Below are positions 1 through 7,694 of a stretch of 64,000 bases of DNA, in pieces (the stretch's first letter is position 1; each line of letters opens with the position of its first letter). The DNA is taken from assembly GCF_027474405.1 (NCBI RefSeq), contig NZ_CP114871.1:2179001-2243000 (forward strand), read 5' to 3'. The notes beneath the pieces are model-generated. The model saw only the letters and a list, made by a program, of their open reading frames with translations, had not been told where the DNA came from and searched no databases. Origin of the DNA: Caulobacter sp. NIBR2454. GTDB lineage: Bacteria; Pseudomonadota; Alphaproteobacteria; Caulobacterales; Caulobacteraceae. Both the position numbers and the translations under genes were made by a program.

Positions 1-1007
1 GCGGGCTGATCTCGGCGCACCTGGCGTGCGGCGACCCGGTGCTGTTGGCCAAGGCCAAGGACCTGGCCGACCGGCTGGCCAAGGCGTTCGACGCCTCGCC
101 CCACGGCCTGCCCTGGCGCTATGTGAACCTGCGCACGGGGGCGGTGCGCGATCCGATGACCAACCTGGCGGAGATCGGCACCTACATCACCGAGTTCGGG
201 GTGCTCAGCCGCCTGACCGGGGACCCGAAATACTTCGACATGGCCAAGCGGGCCATGAAGCACGCGCTGGACCGCCGGTCGAAGATCGGCCTGATGGCGG
301 CCAACATCCATGCCGAGATTGGTGAGTTCACCAGCCGCGTCGCCAGCATCGATGTCTATGCCGACAGCTTCTACGAATATCTGTGGGACGCCTGGGAGCT
401 GTTCGGCGACGAGGACTGCCGCCGCTGGTCGCTGGAGACCACCGAGGCGATCCTCAAGCACCAGGCCAAGCGTTTTGACGGGCGGCTGTGGTTCCCGCAG
501 GTGGATTTCGAGACCGGCGAGACGACATCCACCGCCCAGAGCGAACTGGCCGCCTATCTGGCGGGCCTGCTGGGTCAGGTGGGCAGGAAGACGGAGGGCG
601 ACGACTACCTCGCCTCCTTCACCGAGATGCAGGCGACCTTCTGGATCATCCCCGAATCCATCGACGTCGCCACCCGCCAGCCGCGCCGCAAGCACACCGG
701 CCTGCGCCCGGAATATCCCGACGCCTGCCTGAACCTGTGGCTGGGCGACCGCGACGAGCGGTACCGCCAGCTGACGGCCATCCACTATCGCCAGATGAAG
801 GCCACCAGCCGGGCGGCTTATGGCTACACCGCCCTGGCCGACATCACCACGCGGCCCATGAAGCAGGGCGACAACTGCCCCGGCTACTGGTGGTCCGAGC
901 AGATGAAATACTACTACCTGATGTTCGCCGATTGCCCGCGCATCGACTATGGCCAGTTGCAGCTAAGCACCGAGGCCAACATCCTGCGCGGGTTCAAGAA
1001 GGCCTAG
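1..1007 (+). CDS. GH47 family alpha-mannosidase (class I), 5' partial
   Basis: The reading frame (codons from base 3) is open from the window edge, so the N-terminus is missing; the GTG at 39 is only an internal codon. The visible part matches the class I alpha-1,2-mannosidase (alpha/alpha)7 barrel. GH47 landmarks are present in order: LAEIGT with the acidic residue (E45 counted from base 39), ADSFYEYL (D109), LRPEY (E225), and STEAN (T311), the calcium-binding Thr of the family. GH47 enzymes are inverting mannosidases, mostly eukaryotic N-glycan trimming enzymes; bacterial members are rare but known in Caulobacter. The gene converges on the GH43 gene and shares the CTAG stop with it. Neighbours suggest glycan or plant-polymer use. 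Whether a signal peptide exists cannot be seen. Confidence 0.85.
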   Translation, partial: GLISAHLACGDPVLLAKAKDLADRLAKAFDASPHGLPWRYVNLRTGAVRDPMTNLAEIGTYITEFGVLSRLTGDPKYFDMAKRAMKHALDRRSKIGLMAANIHAEIGEFTSRVASIDVYADSFYEYLWDAWELFGDEDCRRWSLETTEAILKHQAKRFDGRLWFPQVDFETGETTSTAQSELAAYLAGLLGQVGRKTEGDDYLASFTEMQATFWIIPESIDVATRQPRRKHTGLRPEYPDACLNLWLGDRDERYRQLTAIHYRQMKATSRAAYGYTALADITTRPMKQGDNCPGYWWSEQMKYYYLMFADCPRIDYGQLQLSTEANILRGFKKA

Positions 1008-2629
1008 TCCAGGGCGCGGTACTTGAAATCGCGGAAGCGGGCCTTGCCCTCCCCGGCGGCGTAGAGGCCGGGCTTGAGCATCATGAAACCGCCACGGACG
1101 TTATGGTGGTATCCGCTGACCTCCATGCCGCGATCGAAGCGCTTCCACGTCTTTCCGCCGTCGCTGCTGGTATGGAAGCTGACGATGTGGCGCAGGTTGC
1201 GCAGACGCATCAGCATCCGTGAGCCGTGCGGATTGGCGGGCCGGCCACGCTCGATCCCGTACTGGTGGGTGACGAAGTTCTTCGGGTCGAAGCCCAGCCC
1301 GCAATAGAGCTTGCGGTCGTAGAACAGGATCAGGCCGGCGCGGACGCCGGGATCGATCTCGATGTCGCACTCGATCTCATAGGCGTGGTCGCCGTTGATG
1401 AAGATCAGCGGCGATGAGGTGGACGGCGCCTCGCCCGTGGCGGTCAGCTCCAGCACGCCGCCAGCGCGCCTGATGCGCTTTTGCTCGTCCTTGCCCGGAT
1501 CGAAGAAGTTCCATTGCATGCCGTATTTGTCGGTGGAGAAGTCGTCCGACAGGGCCATGCCGTGCGGGCCGGCGACGCCGCCCTTGGGCTTGGGCATGGG
1601 CTTTGAGAGGTCGCCGCCGCCGACGGTGAACCAGCCGTCCTTGGTCCAGGTGACCGGGGCCAGCAGGGTCTGGCGGCCCAGGGTGTAATAGCCGTTCTCG
1701 TACCCGTGATAGACGCACCACCAGTCGCCGCTCGGCCCCTCGACCAGGGTGGCGTGACCGCGCGACCACCACATCTCGGAATTGTCCTCGGTGCGGACCA
1801 CGGGGTTCTTCGGATCATCCTCCCAGGGTCCGGCGAGCGACTTCGACCGCGCGACGATGACCATGTGGCCGGTAGGCGGACCCGCCGTCCCGCCCACGGC
1901 GGTGATCAGGTAGTAGTAGTCGCCATGCTTGGTGATCTTGGGGCCTTCGGGAGAGAAGCCCTCGACCTCCCAGTCGTCCGGATAGCGCCAGGGGTCATAG
2001 ACGTGCTCGGGCTTGCCGACGGTGGACAGACCGTCGGGGGCGAGCCTGATGCGGTCGCCGCCCGACAGGAACAGCCAGCGCACGCCATCCGGGTCGACGG
2101 CGTGGCCCGGGTCGATGTAGCGCGGCAGCTTCAGGTCGATGGGCTCGCTCCACGGGCCTTCGATCTTGTCCGCCCAGATCACGTAGCTGGTGTTGTTGTC
2201 CGGGAACTTTGCCGGCAGGTAGATGTAGAAGCGGCCGTCGTGCTTGATCAGCTCCGGCGCCCAGATCGAGCCGACATTGGTGGTCAGGGCGGTGACGACC
2301 GGCGCCCAGTTGACTAGGTCGCGGCTATGCCAGATCGGCACGCCCGGATAGGCGTCGAACGACGAGAAGGTCATGTAGTAATCCTTCCCGTCCTTGAGGA
2401 TCGACGGGTCGGGATGGTCGCCGGCCATGATGGGATTGAGGAACATTCCGTTCCCCAGATCCGCCTTGCGCTGACCTTCGAAGGTCTTGCCCCATTGAGG
2501 GCCGCCCGGCGCCTTGCCCGGCAGGCGTCCGAGACCCGTCTGAGCGTCGGCGATGGCGGGCGTCAGGGCCGCAGCCCCCGCGCCGAGAAGGGTCGCGCCG
2601 AATGCGCCGCGGCGCGTGAGATTCGTCAT
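1004..2629 (-). CDS. Exported glycoside hydrolase family 43 protein
   Basis: 541 aa. The N-terminus carries a twin-arginine type signal (TRRGAFGATLLGAG, then AIADA), so export in folded form is likely. A five-bladed GH43 propeller follows: HPDPS near residue 74 holds the catalytic base Asp, a DPGHAVDPDG segment near 175 holds the pKa-modulating Asp, and the general-acid Glu lies in the EGFSPEGPK region near 225. The C-terminal ~180 residues (from about GMALSDDF) look like the concanavalin-A-like domain found at the end of beta-xylosidase-type GH43 proteins. Family members are beta-xylosidases or alpha-L-arabinofuranosidases; the exact substrate is not readable. GGAG lies upstream of the ATG. 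It is transcribed divergently from the pectate lyase gene. Confidence 0.85.
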   Translation of the reverse strand: MTNLTRRGAFGATLLGAGAAALTPAIADAQTGLGRLPGKAPGGPQWGKTFEGQRKADLGNGMFLNPIMAGDHPDPSILKDGKDYYMTFSSFDAYPGVPIWHSRDLVNWAPVVTALTTNVGSIWAPELIKHDGRFYIYLPAKFPDNNTSYVIWADKIEGPWSEPIDLKLPRYIDPGHAVDPDGVRWLFLSGGDRIRLAPDGLSTVGKPEHVYDPWRYPDDWEVEGFSPEGPKITKHGDYYYLITAVGGTAGPPTGHMVIVARSKSLAGPWEDDPKNPVVRTEDNSEMWWSRGHATLVEGPSGDWWCVYHGYENGYYTLGRQTLLAPVTWTKDGWFTVGGGDLSKPMPKPKGGVAGPHGMALSDDFSTDKYGMQWNFFDPGKDEQKRIRRAGGVLELTATGEAPSTSSPLIFINGDHAYEIECDIEIDPGVRAGLILFYDRKLYCGLGFDPKNFVTHQYGIERGRPANPHGSRMLMRLRNLRHIVSFHTSSDGGKTWKRFDRGMEVSGYHHNVRGGFMMLKPGLYAAGEGKARFRDFKYRALD

Positions 2630-2744
2630 GGGTTACGTCTCCGGGCTCCTCCGGCGGCGGCGGCTCTAACGGCCGCTGACCGCTGCGGCCGCCCCGCCCA
2701 AGGGTCGACCGCCATTCAGCATACCATTTCACACTGCTGGAAAA

Positions 2745-2800
2745 GGTACCGGTACCAATCGTATGGCCAGCGTTGGCGCCGCGCAATGCTACCGGTGTCA
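2745..2800. promoter_or_regulatory. Two candidate LacI-family operators in the GH43/pectate lyase intergenic region
   Basis: Bases 2745-2756 form a perfect 12-bp palindrome, GGTACCGGTACC. Bases 2787-2800 form an imperfect relative, TGCTACCGGTGTCA, with the same TACCGGT core. Centres are 43 bp apart, about four helical turns. LacI-family sites are even palindromes with a central CG and often read like TGGTACCGGTACCA. The position between two divergent polysaccharide genes fits a sugar-responsive repressor. No such regulator gene is in the window, so binding is inferred. Confidence 0.5.
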
Positions 2801-2885
2801 AAATCTTCTTGACCCGCCTCCCGGAAGGCAGGTTTCCTGACTGCACAAAAGGACCGCGACCAGCGCGGCCGCGGAGGAAACGATC

Positions 2886-4493
2886 ATGTTGCGACGCGGT
2901 TTTGCGGCGGGGAGCGCCCTTGCCTTCCTGCTGGCCAGCTCGACCCTGGCGCAGTCTCCCACGACCGCTCCGAGCCGACGCGACGTCACCGCCGCGATGA
3001 AGCGAGCCACCGCCTTCATGACCGACAAGGTGGCGACCAACGGCGGCTATGTCTGGTCCTACCTGCCCGACTTCTCGCGCCGCTGGGGTGAGATGGAGGC
3101 TAAGCCGACCATGATCTGGACCCAGGCGCCGGGCACCCCGGAGATGGGCCAGCTATTCCTCGACGCCTATCACGCCACGGGCGACGAGGCCTATTACGCC
3201 GCCGCGGAGAAGACCGCCGAGGCGCTGATCTTCGGACAGCACCCGACCGGCGGTTGGAATTACATTATCGACTTCGCCGGCGAAGCGTCGCTGCGCGACT
3301 GGTACGAGACCATCGGCAAGAACGGCTGGCGGCTGGAGGAATTCCAGCACTACTACGGCAACGCCACCTTCGACGATCACGCCACGGTGGAGTCCGGCAA
3401 GCTGCTGCTGCGGCTCTATCTGGAGAAGCGCGATCCGCGCTGGCGGCCGGCGCTTGAGAAGGCCGTCGGCTTCATCGTCGAGAGCCAGTATCCGAACGGC
3501 GGCTGGCCGCAGCGCTATCCGCGGATGGGCGAGTTCAGCAACCACGGCAAGCCGGACTACACCGGCTATGTCACCTTCAACGACGAGGTGCTGACCGAGA
3601 ATGTCGGCTTCCTGCTGCTGATCTACCAGACCCTGGGCGACGCTCGCGTGCTGGACCCGTTGAACCGCGCCATGAACGTGGTGGTGGCCAGCCAGCACGG
3701 CCAGCCGACGCCGGGCTGGTCGCTGCAGTACACCGTGGACCTGAAGCCGGCCGGCGCGCGCACCTATGAGCCGCGCTCCATCGCCACCCACACCACGGCG
3801 GCGAACATCTCCAACCTGATGGATTTCTACGAACTGACGGGCGAGACCAAATACCTGGCGCGTATCCCCGAAGCCCTGACCTGGCTGGACAGCATCGAAT
3901 TGCCCAGGGCCAAGCACACGCCGGACGGCCGCACGCACTTCACCCACTACGACCCAGAGACCAACACGCCGATCCATGTCCATCGGCGCGGGTCGAACGC
4001 CCAGAACGGCGAGTACTATGTCGGCCCGCCCAAGGGCGACGAGATGGGCCAGCGCCGTCCGAACACCAACGGGCTGTGGGCGCGCTACCGCAAGCTGGCC
4101 GCCACGCCGCCACAGATCGCGTCGAAGAACTCGGTGCTGAAGGCCAAGGGGCCGCGTCCCCTGCCCCGCTTCTTCATCACCCACGACATCGTCGGGTCCG
4201 ACCTGAACATGGATACGACCAGCAGCCGGGCCGCGGACGACCGGCGAGTCGTGGAGTTGCTGGCTGGGCTGAACGCCGAGGGCTATTGGCCGGTCGAGCT
4301 CAAGACCACGAGCCATCCCTACAAGGGCGACGGTCCCGCCCAACCCCCGCCCGGCTTCAAGGATCGAGGTCAGGTCGGGGATGAATGGGACACCTCACCC
4401 TTTACCGAGCCGCACGGGCCGATGGGCATCTCGACCGGCGCCTACATCCGCAACATGAGCATCCTGATCCAGCACCTGGAGACCCGCCGATGA
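2886..4493 (+). CDS. Exported pectate lyase, polysaccharide lyase family 10
   Basis: 535 aa with a cleavable Sec signal (MLRRGFAAGSALAFLLASS, then LAQ). The body matches PL10 (Pec_lyase): a TGGWNYIIDF segment, a YGNATFDDHAT block, NGGWPQRYP, and a C-terminal region with HDIVGSDLN. PL10 enzymes cut polygalacturonate by calcium-assisted beta-elimination using an alpha/alpha toroid fold. GGAGGAAACG precedes the ATG at 2886, a strong ribosome binding site. The stop overlaps the start of the next gene (ATGA at 4490-4493), so the two are probably translated together. Export plus the adjacent DUF4861 gene point to extracellular or periplasmic pectin breakdown. Confidence 0.88.
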   Translation: MLRRGFAAGSALAFLLASSTLAQSPTTAPSRRDVTAAMKRATAFMTDKVATNGGYVWSYLPDFSRRWGEMEAKPTMIWTQAPGTPEMGQLFLDAYHATGDEAYYAAAEKTAEALIFGQHPTGGWNYIIDFAGEASLRDWYETIGKNGWRLEEFQHYYGNATFDDHATVESGKLLLRLYLEKRDPRWRPALEKAVGFIVESQYPNGGWPQRYPRMGEFSNHGKPDYTGYVTFNDEVLTENVGFLLLIYQTLGDARVLDPLNRAMNVVVASQHGQPTPGWSLQYTVDLKPAGARTYEPRSIATHTTAANISNLMDFYELTGETKYLARIPEALTWLDSIELPRAKHTPDGRTHFTHYDPETNTPIHVHRRGSNAQNGEYYVGPPKGDEMGQRRPNTNGLWARYRKLAATPPQIASKNSVLKAKGPRPLPRFFITHDIVGSDLNMDTTSSRAADDRRVVELLAGLNAEGYWPVELKTTSHPYKGDGPAQPPPGFKDRGQVGDEWDTSPFTEPHGPMGISTGAYIRNMSILIQHLETRR

Positions 4494-5872
4494 AGACCCT
4501 CGCCGTCATCGCCCTGACCTGCGGCGCAGCGTTGTCGACTCAGGCGGTCGCCGCCGATGCCCCCTGGTATGTGCAGGGCGACTGGTCGCCCGCGCAACGG
4601 GTAGCGATCAAGCTGGTCAACGACCTGGACGTCGAGCGCAAGAACAACCCGGTGATCATCACCCGCCAGCAACTGGAGGGAATCCTGCCGGACCTGCACG
4701 AGCTGTCCTACACCGTGGTCGATCCCACCCTGCCCGGCCGCCCGCAGCCGTCGGTGGCGCATCTGGCGGTCCAGGGCGGGCATGAAATCCGGGCCGAGAC
4801 CAACGGCCGCTGGGTCCACTACCAGTTCGACGACCTGGACAAAGACGGCCTGTGGGACGAGCTGTTCTTCATGACCGACCTGAAGCCCAGGGAGACCCGG
4901 ACGGTCTACATCTATCTGGGCCACCAGGACCGGGGCTGGAACGCCCACGGCAGCCACGCGGCCATCGGCAGCTACATGCGCCACCAGGTGCCGTTCTGGG
5001 AGTCCGAGAACGTCGGCTGGAAGCTGTGGTACCCAACCGACATTGATGTCTATGGCAAGCGCACGCCGCAGCTGATGTCGCGTCGGCTCTATATGGAGAA
5101 CCTGGACGGCTACGGCGTCGGTCAGGTCGATATGGGACTGGGCTCGGACATCATGGACGTGGCCGATTCCATGGGCGGCGGCGGCGTCGGCATGTTCGAC
5201 GACCCGGCTGATCCCAACAAGGTCTCCCGTCCCCGCTTCACGCCCCGGCACGGCGGCAAGACCCGCTTCAACGCCGGCTCGGGCGCTGATACGCGCTACG
5301 CCTTCGAGGTGGTCACCAACGGCCCGGCGCGCAGCATCATCCGCATTAAGACCATGAACTGGGACACCGGCCACGGCCGCTACGCTCTGTCCCAGGAGTA
5401 CACCGCCTATGCCGGCGAGAACTTCACCACCGCCCGGGTGAAGTTCGACCAGTTCGATAGCAAAACCCCCGGAGCGGCCTTTGGCGTCGGCATCCGCAAG
5501 CGGCCGAACGAGAAGTTCCTAGTGCAGAAGGGCGGGACCGTCGTCTCGGCCGCGCCCGAGGCGATCCGTAATCCGGACGACCGCGAAAGCTTCCAGACCG
5601 ACCTGATGGTCGCCTATGCGGGCAGCGCCCTGGTGGTGAAGGATGCCGCCAAGGCGACCTATGTCTTCAGCCCCGAGCGCCAGGGCAACCACCTGTTCAA
5701 GCTGCCGCGAACCGCCGACGGCAAGTACGAGTACATGCTGGCCGCCGGCTGGAGCGAGGGCGCTGTGCTGAAGACGCAAGAGGCCTTCGCCGACTACGTC
5801 GCGGTCAAGGCGCGCGAGTACAACAGCCCGGTGCGCTTCGGCGGCGCGGCGCTGGAAAGCAAGGCCAAGTGA
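4490..5872 (+). CDS. DUF4861 family protein, exported, pectin-locus associated
   Basis: 460 aa from the ATG at 4490, chosen because it overlaps the pectate lyase stop and starts a clear signal peptide (MKTLAVIALTCGAALSTQ, cleavage near AVAADA). The sequence resembles DUF4861 proteins: an early KLVNDLDVER segment, DDLDKDGLWDELFF, and a glycine-rich GSDIMDVADSMGGGGVG stretch. The family has no proven activity that I can name, but it is often found in pectin and rhamnogalacturonan utilisation loci, sometimes fused to unsaturated glucuronyl or rhamnogalacturonyl hydrolases. An accessory role in handling oligogalacturonides is an inference from context. Last gene of the plus-strand pectin operon. 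Confidence 0.75.
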   Translation: MKTLAVIALTCGAALSTQAVAADAPWYVQGDWSPAQRVAIKLVNDLDVERKNNPVIITRQQLEGILPDLHELSYTVVDPTLPGRPQPSVAHLAVQGGHEIRAETNGRWVHYQFDDLDKDGLWDELFFMTDLKPRETRTVYIYLGHQDRGWNAHGSHAAIGSYMRHQVPFWESENVGWKLWYPTDIDVYGKRTPQLMSRRLYMENLDGYGVGQVDMGLGSDIMDVADSMGGGGVGMFDDPADPNKVSRPRFTPRHGGKTRFNAGSGADTRYAFEVVTNGPARSIIRIKTMNWDTGHGRYALSQEYTAYAGENFTTARVKFDQFDSKTPGAAFGVGIRKRPNEKFLVQKGGTVVSAAPEAIRNPDDRESFQTDLMVAYAGSALVVKDAAKATYVFSPERQGNHLFKLPRTADGKYEYMLAAGWSEGAVLKTQEAFADYVAVKAREYNSPVRFGGAALESKAK

Positions 5873-5880
5873 TCTCCGAT

Positions 5881-5907
5881 CGGGCCGCGGGGCTTGCCTG
5901 CGGCCCG
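5881..5907 (+). terminator. GC-rich hairpin after the pectin operon
   Basis: CGGGCCGC (5881-5888) pairs perfectly with GCGGCCCG (5900-5907) across an 11-base loop, just after the DUF4861 stop. No T-run follows, so it is at best a weak intrinsic terminator or an mRNA 3' stabiliser. Confidence 0.4.
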
Positions 5908-5953
5908 AAACGAGGCCATTGAAGAGCCGCTCGTTTTGGAGACGTTCGTCGAT

Positions 5954-6088
5954 ATGCGCATCGCGCACGACATCACTGGCGCCCTCACCCTTGGCCTCTC
6001 GGCCCAGGTTGCGGCTCCGCGCGTCTCCGCCACTTCGCTCGTACTGGTAATTATGCCTGCACCTGTGGGGCGAACGCGCGCGTCTTAA
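5954..6088 (+). CDS. Putative branched-chain amino acid leader peptide (attenuator of the ilvE unit)
   Basis: A 44-codon ORF starting ATG at 5954, with GGAG about 13 bases upstream. Near its end it encodes the control run Ser-Leu-Val-Leu-Val-Ile-Met (6035-6055) with codons TCG CTC GTA CTG GTA ATT ATG. GTA and ATT are uncommon in this high-GC genome, as expected for stall codons. It ends 29 bases before a strong intrinsic terminator, and downstream lies ilvE, a branched-chain aminotransferase. This is the layout of ilv/leu leader peptides. A TTG at 5894 could extend the frame to 64 codons but is less likely. The peptide has no expected function beyond sensing charged tRNA-Leu/Val/Ile. Confidence 0.65.
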   Translation: MRIAHDITGALTLGLSAQVAAPRVSATSLVLVIMPAPVGRTRAS

Positions 6089-6149
6089 GACCGCCGACCA
6101 GATCGCAAGATCTAGGACCCCGCAGAGCACATGCTCCGCGGGGTTTTTT
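6065..6149 (+). promoter_or_regulatory. Transcription attenuator of the ilvE unit
   Basis: The terminator has arms CCCCGC-A-GAGC (6118-6128) and GCTC-C-GCGGGG (6133-6143), then six T (6144-6149). GTGGGG at 6065-6070, just past the Leu/Val/Ile codons, can pair with CCCCGC at 6118-6123 (one G-U pair) and would break the terminator. A small GNRA-loop hairpin, AGATC-GCAA-GATCT, sits between (6100-6113). Ribosome stalling on the control codons would favour the alternative pairing and read-through. Confidence 0.6.
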
Positions 6150-6194
6150 GTCGTGCGGTCGGTCGGTTCCAAATCCAGAAAAGGAACCTGATCC

Positions 6195-6569
6195 ATGAAC
6201 CTGTTGCATCCCGTCTCATCCACCACGGCCCGCCGGGCGGCCGCGGCCTTCGCGCAAACCCTGGTCCGCGAGGAGCTGGCGGGCCATGCCGTGCGCCTGG
6301 AGGCGACGGTGTTCTCCGCGCCCCATCAGGGCCTGGCCAAGGCGCTGCTGAAGGGCTTCGACGGGCAGGCGCCGTTTCATCCCCTGCGCGACCTGATCTT
6401 CGATGAGACGGCGCAGGGCTCACCCCTGTCCGAGACCCTGCAATTGCGGGCCTTCGATAGCCGCGGGGTGCTGCTGATGAGCCAGCTCCACGACGTCCGC
6501 CGCCGCCGCCAAACGGCATTCTTGCAACGCCAAGGCTTGATGCCCGGCGCCGCTGGCGCCATTGCCTAG
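6195..6569 (+). CDS. Hypothetical protein in the attenuator-ilvE unit
   Basis: 124 aa; I do not recognise a family. It is preceded by AAAGGAACC, a good ribosome binding site, and lies between the attenuator and ilvE, 21 bases before the latter, so it should share the leader-controlled transcript. It has no signal peptide or membrane segment. The N-terminal half is Ala-rich and probably helical; a TLQLRAFDSRGVLLMSQ stretch looks like beta strands, followed by an Arg-rich VRRRRQ segment and a Gly/Ala tail. Composition matches its neighbours. A link to branched-chain amino acid metabolism rests on position alone. Confidence 0.6.
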   Translation: MNLLHPVSSTTARRAAAAFAQTLVREELAGHAVRLEATVFSAPHQGLAKALLKGFDGQAPFHPLRDLIFDETAQGSPLSETLQLRAFDSRGVLLMSQLHDVRRRRQTAFLQRQGLMPGAAGAIA

Positions 6570-6590
6570 TCCTTCGATCCGGAGACGACC

Positions 6591-7685
6591 ATGTTGAACC
6601 GCCCCACGCCCGCTTTCACCATTCAGCGCCGGGCTGATCCGATCTCGGACGCCGACCGCGCCGCCCTCCTCGTCGAGCCCGGCTTTGGCAAGGTGTTCAC
6701 CGACCACATGGTGACGATCCGCTGGTCGCTGGACAAAGGCTGGCACGACGCCAAGGTCGAGCCTCGCGCCGCGATCTCGCTCGATCCGGCGGCGGCGGTG
6801 CTGCACTACTCGCAGACCATCTTCGAGGGCATGAAGGCCTATCGCGCGCCGGACGGCGGCGCGGTGCTGTTCCGCCCGGAAGAGAACGCCAAGCGGTTCA
6901 ACCGGTCGGCCAAGCGCATGGCCATGCCGGAGCTTCCGGAAAGCCTGTTCATCGAGGCCATCGACCAGCTGGTCGACATCGACCGCGCCTGGATTCCGGA
7001 CGGTGAAGGCAGCCTCTATCTTCGCCCTTTCATGTTCGCCAACGAGACGTTCCTGGGGGTGCGTCCGTCGCACGAATACCTGTTCATGGTCATCGCCTCG
7101 TCGGTGGGCGCGTACTTCAAGAACAAAGCCCCGGCCGTTTCGGTCTGGGTGTCGCAGGACTTCACCCGCGCCGCGCCTGGCGGCACCGGCTCGGCCAAGT
7201 GCGGCGGCAACTACGCCGGCAGCCTGATCGCCCAGGCCGAAGCCTATGAGCATGGTTGCGACCAGGTGGTATTTCTCGACGCGGCGGAGCGCCGCTGGAT
7301 CGAGGAGCTTGGCGGCATGAACGTCTTCTTCGTGTTCGAGGACGGCAGCATGCTCACCCCGCCCACCGGCGGCACGATCCTGGAAGGCATCACCCGCGAC
7401 TCGGTGATCACCCTGGCCCGCGAGCGCGGCCTGACCGTGCGCGAGGAGCCCTACTCCATCGACCAGTGGCGCGCGGACGCGGCCAGCGGCAAGCTGCGCG
7501 AGACCTTCGCCTGCGGCACGGCGGCGGTGCTAACGCCCATCGGCCAGGTGAAATCGGCGAACGGCGACTTCACCATCGGCAACGGTGGTTCGGGCGCCCA
7601 GACCGAAAGCCTGCGCCAGGAGCTCAGCGACATCCAGCGCGGCCGGGCCAAAGACACCCATGACTGGGTGCGCAAGGTCGACTAG
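6591..7685 (+). CDS. ilvE: Branched-chain amino acid aminotransferase
   Basis: 364 aa, the long eukaryote-like BCAT form of class IV PLP transaminases. It interconverts Leu, Ile and Val with their 2-oxo acids using glutamate/2-oxoglutarate, the last biosynthetic step. GSAKCGGNYAGS holds the PLP lysine (K203); the HYSQTIFEGMKAYR and YLRPFMFA blocks shape the substrate pocket; EELGGMNVFFV and FACGTAAVLTPIG are further family blocks. GGAG lies 7 bases before the ATG. A leader peptide with Leu-Val-Leu-Val-Ile codons and an attenuator lie upstream. It converges on copB with only 9 bases between the stops. Confidence 0.93.
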   Translation: MLNRPTPAFTIQRRADPISDADRAALLVEPGFGKVFTDHMVTIRWSLDKGWHDAKVEPRAAISLDPAAAVLHYSQTIFEGMKAYRAPDGGAVLFRPEENAKRFNRSAKRMAMPELPESLFIEAIDQLVDIDRAWIPDGEGSLYLRPFMFANETFLGVRPSHEYLFMVIASSVGAYFKNKAPAVSVWVSQDFTRAAPGGTGSAKCGGNYAGSLIAQAEAYEHGCDQVVFLDAAERRWIEELGGMNVFFVFEDGSMLTPPTGGTILEGITRDSVITLARERGLTVREEPYSIDQWRADAASGKLRETFACGTAAVLTPIGQVKSANGDFTIGNGGSGAQTESLRQELSDIQRGRAKDTHDWVRKVD

Positions 7686-7694
7686 GCCCAGCGC

